A stretch of DNA of 34,435 nt, from the NCBI GenBank assembly GCA_039812405.1, contig JBDIAL010000015.1:1-34435 (forward strand), written 5' to 3'. The DNA is from Nostocoides sp039812405 (GTDB lineage: Bacteria > Actinomycetota > Actinomycetes > Actinomycetales > Dermatophilaceae). The notes under the pieces are model-generated. The model made no database searches and was not told the origin of the DNA. It saw nothing but the letters and a program-made list of their open reading frames with translations. Positions within the stretch are counted from its first letter, which is position 1. Each line of letters begins with the position of its first letter. A program made the position numbers and the translations under genes. Below, in pieces: positions 31,806-34,435 of this stretch.

Positions 31806-33320
31806 ATGGCGGACTTCATCGGGGCGGTCGACCAGGGGACGACGAGCACGCGGTTCATGGTGTTCGACCACGCCGGCGCCGAGGTGGCCCGCCACCAGCT
31901 CGAGCACGAGCAGATCCTGCCGCGCGCCGGCTGGGTCGAGCACAACCCGCTGGAGATCTGGGAGCGCACGGAGACCGTCATCGGGTCCGCCCTGACCGCC
32001 GCCGGCCTGCGCCCGAGCGACCTCGGGGCGGTCGGGATCACCAACCAGCGGGAGACGACGGTCGTCTGGGACCGCCACACCGGCCGGCCCTACGCCAACG
32101 CCATCGTCTGGCAGGACACCCGCACCGACTGCATCGCCGCCGCCCTCGACCGGGACGGCCGGGGTGACGTCATCCGGCAGCGGGCGGGGCTGCCGCCGGC
32201 GACCTACTTCGCGGGCGGCAAGCTCCAGTGGCTCCTCGAGCACGTCGACGGCCTGCGCGGGGCGGCGGAACGCGGCGACGCCCTCTTCGGGACGACCGAC
32301 ACCTGGGTCGTGTGGAACCTCACCGGGGGCCCGGACGGCGGCCGGCACGTCACCGACGTGACGAATGCCAGCCGCACCATGCTCATGGACCTCGCGACGC
32401 TGGACTGGGACGAGGAGCTGCTCGGCTTCTTCGGGGTCCCCCGGGCCATGCTCCCGCGGATCCACCCGAGCAGCGACGGCACGGCATACGGCACCTACCG
32501 GATGGGACGGCGAGGCGGGGAGGTCCCGGTGACCGGCGTCCTCGGCGACCAGCACGCGGCGCTGGTCGGCCAGGTGTGCTTCGAGCCCGGGCAGGCCAAG
32601 AACACCTACGGCACGGGCAACTTCGTCCTCCTCAACACGGGAGCGACCCCCGTCCGCAGCGACCACGGACTGCTCACGACGGTGGCCTACCAGCTCGGCG
32701 ACGCCCGGCCCGTCTATGCGCTCGAGGGCTCCATCGCGGTGACCGGCAGCGCCGTCCAGTGGCTGCGCGACCAGCTCGGCGTCATCTCGGGGGCCGCGGA
32801 GGTCGAGACGCTGGCCCGGCAGGTCGAGGACACCGGAGGGATGTACTTCGTGCCCGCGTTCTCCGGCCTCTTCGCGCCGTACTGGCGCAGCGACGCCCGG
32901 GGCGCCATCGTCGGCATGAGCCGCTACAACACCAACGCCCACCTCGCCCGCGCGACGCTCGAGGCCATCTGCTACCAGTCCCGCGACGTCATCGAGGCGA
33001 TGGTCGCCGACTCCGGCGTCGCGCTCGACCTGCTCAAGGTCGACGGCGGCGTGACCCGGGACGCGCTGTGCATGCAGCTGCAGGCCGACATCCTCGGGAC
33101 GCCGGTCGTCCGCCCGAGGGTCGCCGAGACGACCGCGCTCGGGGCGGCCTACGCTGCTGGCCTGGCCACCGGCTTCTGGTCCGGCACCGACGACCTCGTC
33201 GCGAACTGGCAGGAGGACCGGCGCTGGGAGCCCTCCTGGACGCCGCGACAGCGGGCGGACGGGTATGCCGGGTGGCAGCGGGCCGTGGAGCGCACCCTCG
33301 GCTGGGTGGACGTCGAGTGA
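31806..33320 (+). CDS. glpK: Glycerol kinase
   Basis: A 504-residue FGGY kinase phosphorylating glycerol to sn-glycerol-3-phosphate. Diagnostic segments are FIGAVDQGTTSTRFMVFDHAG, VGITNQRETTVVWDRHTGRPYANAIVWQDTRT, GVLGDQHAALVGQVCFEPGQAKNTYGTGNF and LKVDGGVTRDALCMQLQADILG. ATG 31806 gives the usual N-terminus. The Shine-Dalgarno is weak (GTAGGCTC region). glpD follows 42 bp downstream. The leader contains repeat copy C. No GlpF facilitator gene is in the window. Confidence 0.96.
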   Translation: MADFIGAVDQGTTSTRFMVFDHAGAEVARHQLEHEQILPRAGWVEHNPLEIWERTETVIGSALTAAGLRPSDLGAVGITNQRETTVVWDRHTGRPYANAIVWQDTRTDCIAAALDRDGRGDVIRQRAGLPPATYFAGGKLQWLLEHVDGLRGAAERGDALFGTTDTWVVWNLTGGPDGGRHVTDVTNASRTMLMDLATLDWDEELLGFFGVPRAMLPRIHPSSDGTAYGTYRMGRRGGEVPVTGVLGDQHAALVGQVCFEPGQAKNTYGTGNFVLLNTGATPVRSDHGLLTTVAYQLGDARPVYALEGSIAVTGSAVQWLRDQLGVISGAAEVETLARQVEDTGGMYFVPAFSGLFAPYWRSDARGAIVGMSRYNTNAHLARATLEAICYQSRDVIEAMVADSGVALDLLKVDGGVTRDALCMQLQADILGTPVVRPRVAETTALGAAYAAGLATGFWSGTDDLVANWQEDRRWEPSWTPRQRADGYAGWQRAVERTLGWVDVE

Positions 33321-33347
33321 GTCGAGTGAGTCGAGTGAGTCGAGTGA
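33312..33347 (+). repeat. 9-bp tandem repeat (GTCGAGTGA x4) at the glpK stop
   Basis: Four exact GTCGAGTGA units; the first encodes the final Val-Glu-stop of glpK, and the others lie in the glpK-glpD gap. Every unit carries an in-frame TGA, so gain or loss of units cannot change the GlpK C-terminus but does change the distance to glpD. Confidence 0.92.
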
Positions 33348-33362
33348 CGGGAGCATGAACCG

Positions 33363-34435
33363 ATGAGCCTCTCCCCTGCCAACCGGGAGGCCGGGATCGC
33401 CCGGCTCCGCTCGGGGATGCAGCTGGACGTCCTCGTCGTCGGCGGCGGCGTCGTCGGCTGCGGGTCCGCGCTCGACGCCGTGACGCGCGGGCTGTCGACG
33501 GGTCTCATCGAGGCCCGGGACTTCGCGAGCGGCACGTCGAGCCGGTCGAGCAAGCTCGTCCACGGGGGGCTGCGCTACCTCGAGATGCTCGACTTCGGGC
33601 TCGTCCACGAGGCCCTCCAGGAGCGCGGGCTGCTGCTGCGCACCCTCGCCCCCCACCTCGTCCGTCCCGTCCCCTTCATGTACCCCCTGACCAAGCCGGC
33701 CTGGGAGCGCTTCTACGTGGGGTCGGGGATCGCGCTGTACGACGGTCTCGCCTTCGGCGTCGGCCAGTCCGGCGGGCTGCCGCGGCACCGGCACCTCACG
33801 AAGAAGAAGGCGCTGGCCGTCATGCCGAGCCTCAAGCCGTCGGCCCTCATCGGGGCGGTCCAGTACTACGACGCCCAGGTCGACGACGCCCGCTACGTCC
33901 TCGAGCTCGCCCGGACCGCGACGCGCTTCGGGGCGACCGTCGTCAACCGGGTCGCCGCCCTGGGGCTGCTGCGCGAGGGCGACACCGTCGTCGGGGTCCG
34001 GGCCCGCGACCACGAGACGGGCGAGGAGATGGAGATCCGGGCCCGCCAGGTCGTCGGGGCCGCCGGCGTGTGGACCGACGAGCTGGAGCAGATGCTCGGC
34101 ACGGAGCCGACCCTCAAGGTCCGGGCGAGCAAGGGCATCCACCTCGTCGTCCCCCGGGACCGCATCGCCTCCTCCAGCGGCGTCATCCTGCGCACCGAGA
34201 AGAGCGTGCTGTTCATCATCCCGTGGGGCGACCACTGGATCATCGGCACGACCGACACCGACTGGACCCTCGACAAGGTCCACCCCGCCGCGACCCGCGC
34301 CGACATCGACTACCTGCTCGACACCGTCAACGCCGTCCTCGTCACCCCCCTGACCCACGACGACATCGACGGCGTGTATGCCGGTCTGCGGCCGCTCATC
34401 TCCGGCGAGGAGAGCTCGACGACCAAGCTCTCGCG
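33363..34435 (+). CDS. glpD: Glycerol-3-phosphate dehydrogenase, partial (cut by window end)
   Basis: At least 357 residues of the aerobic FAD-dependent GlpD/GlpA family; no stop before the window ends. The FAD motif is DVLVVGGGVVGCGSALDAVTRG, followed by GTSSRSSKLVHGGLRYLEMLDFGLVHEAL (the family signature), FMYPLTKPAWERFYVGSG and IPWGDHWIIGTTDTDW. It oxidises glycerol-3-phosphate to dihydroxyacetone phosphate, passing electrons to quinone at the membrane. ATG 33363 has GGGAG nine bases upstream. It forms an operon with glpK. Confidence 0.95.
   Translation, partial: MSLSPANREAGIARLRSGMQLDVLVVGGGVVGCGSALDAVTRGLSTGLIEARDFASGTSSRSSKLVHGGLRYLEMLDFGLVHEALQERGLLLRTLAPHLVRPVPFMYPLTKPAWERFYVGSGIALYDGLAFGVGQSGGLPRHRHLTKKKALAVMPSLKPSALIGAVQYYDAQVDDARYVLELARTATRFGATVVNRVAALGLLREGDTVVGVRARDHETGEEMEIRARQVVGAAGVWTDELEQMLGTEPTLKVRASKGIHLVVPRDRIASSSGVILRTEKSVLFIIPWGDHWIIGTTDTDWTLDKVHPAATRADIDYLLDTVNAVLVTPLTHDDIDGVYAGLRPLISGEESSTTKLS

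Overview
The window looks like a chromosomal segment of an aerobic, very high-GC actinobacterium, probably in the Micrococcales. The evidence is GC-rich coding with G/C third positions, GTG starts, 4-nt ATGA/GTGA gene overlaps, and the families present (P450, orphan ParA, IclR pairs, ThrE, GlpK/GlpD). Genus level is inference only.

Layout. (1) 1-4970: miscellaneous genes: a cytochrome P450, a zinc aldehyde reductase, a ParA ATPase, a VOC protein and a RecB-family Fe-S nuclease. (2) 5083-27608: one large one-carbon island built around choline and glycine betaine. It holds a MetF-like reductase and a homocysteine methyltransferase; a minus-strand operon of IclR regulator, corrinoid protein, methyl-THF:corrinoid methyltransferase, RACo/RamA-type Fe-S reactivase and DUF1638; a divergent non-pyrrolysine MttB/MtgB-type methyltransferase; PurU; a second IclR regulator; betaine aldehyde dehydrogenase, choline dehydrogenase and a ProV-ProW-ProX betaine importer; and a dimethylglycine/sarcosine-type FAD-GcvT dehydrogenase followed by EtfB and EtfA. 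(3) 27778-34435: a PHP phosphatase, a TMEM175-like channel, a MaoC hydratase, a ThrE exporter, glycerol kinase and a glycerol-3-phosphate dehydrogenase cut by the window end.

Proposed working of the island (inference): choline is oxidised to glycine betaine by the GMC dehydrogenase and the aldehyde dehydrogenase, or betaine is imported. The first methyl group is removed without O2 by MtgB onto the corrinoid of MtgC, passed to THF by MtgA, and oxidised as methyl-THF by the MetF-like enzyme. Dimethylglycine and sarcosine are then demethylated by the FAD-GcvT enzyme with electrons leaving through the dedicated ETF. PurU releases formate and free THF. The Fe-S protein re-reduces inactivated Co(II). 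No Rieske betaine monooxygenase (GbcA/GbcB) is in the window.

Three non-coding patterns stand out. A palindrome GTTGC-N7-GCAAC, often as two copies 19 bp apart, precedes the separate C1 transcription units and is a candidate operator for the second IclR protein. An intergenic repeat family with a conserved 20-bp flank and a changing but self-complementary stem occurs at three places. The heptamer GTATGCC/GGCATAC is strongly over-represented (at least 32 hand-counted copies).
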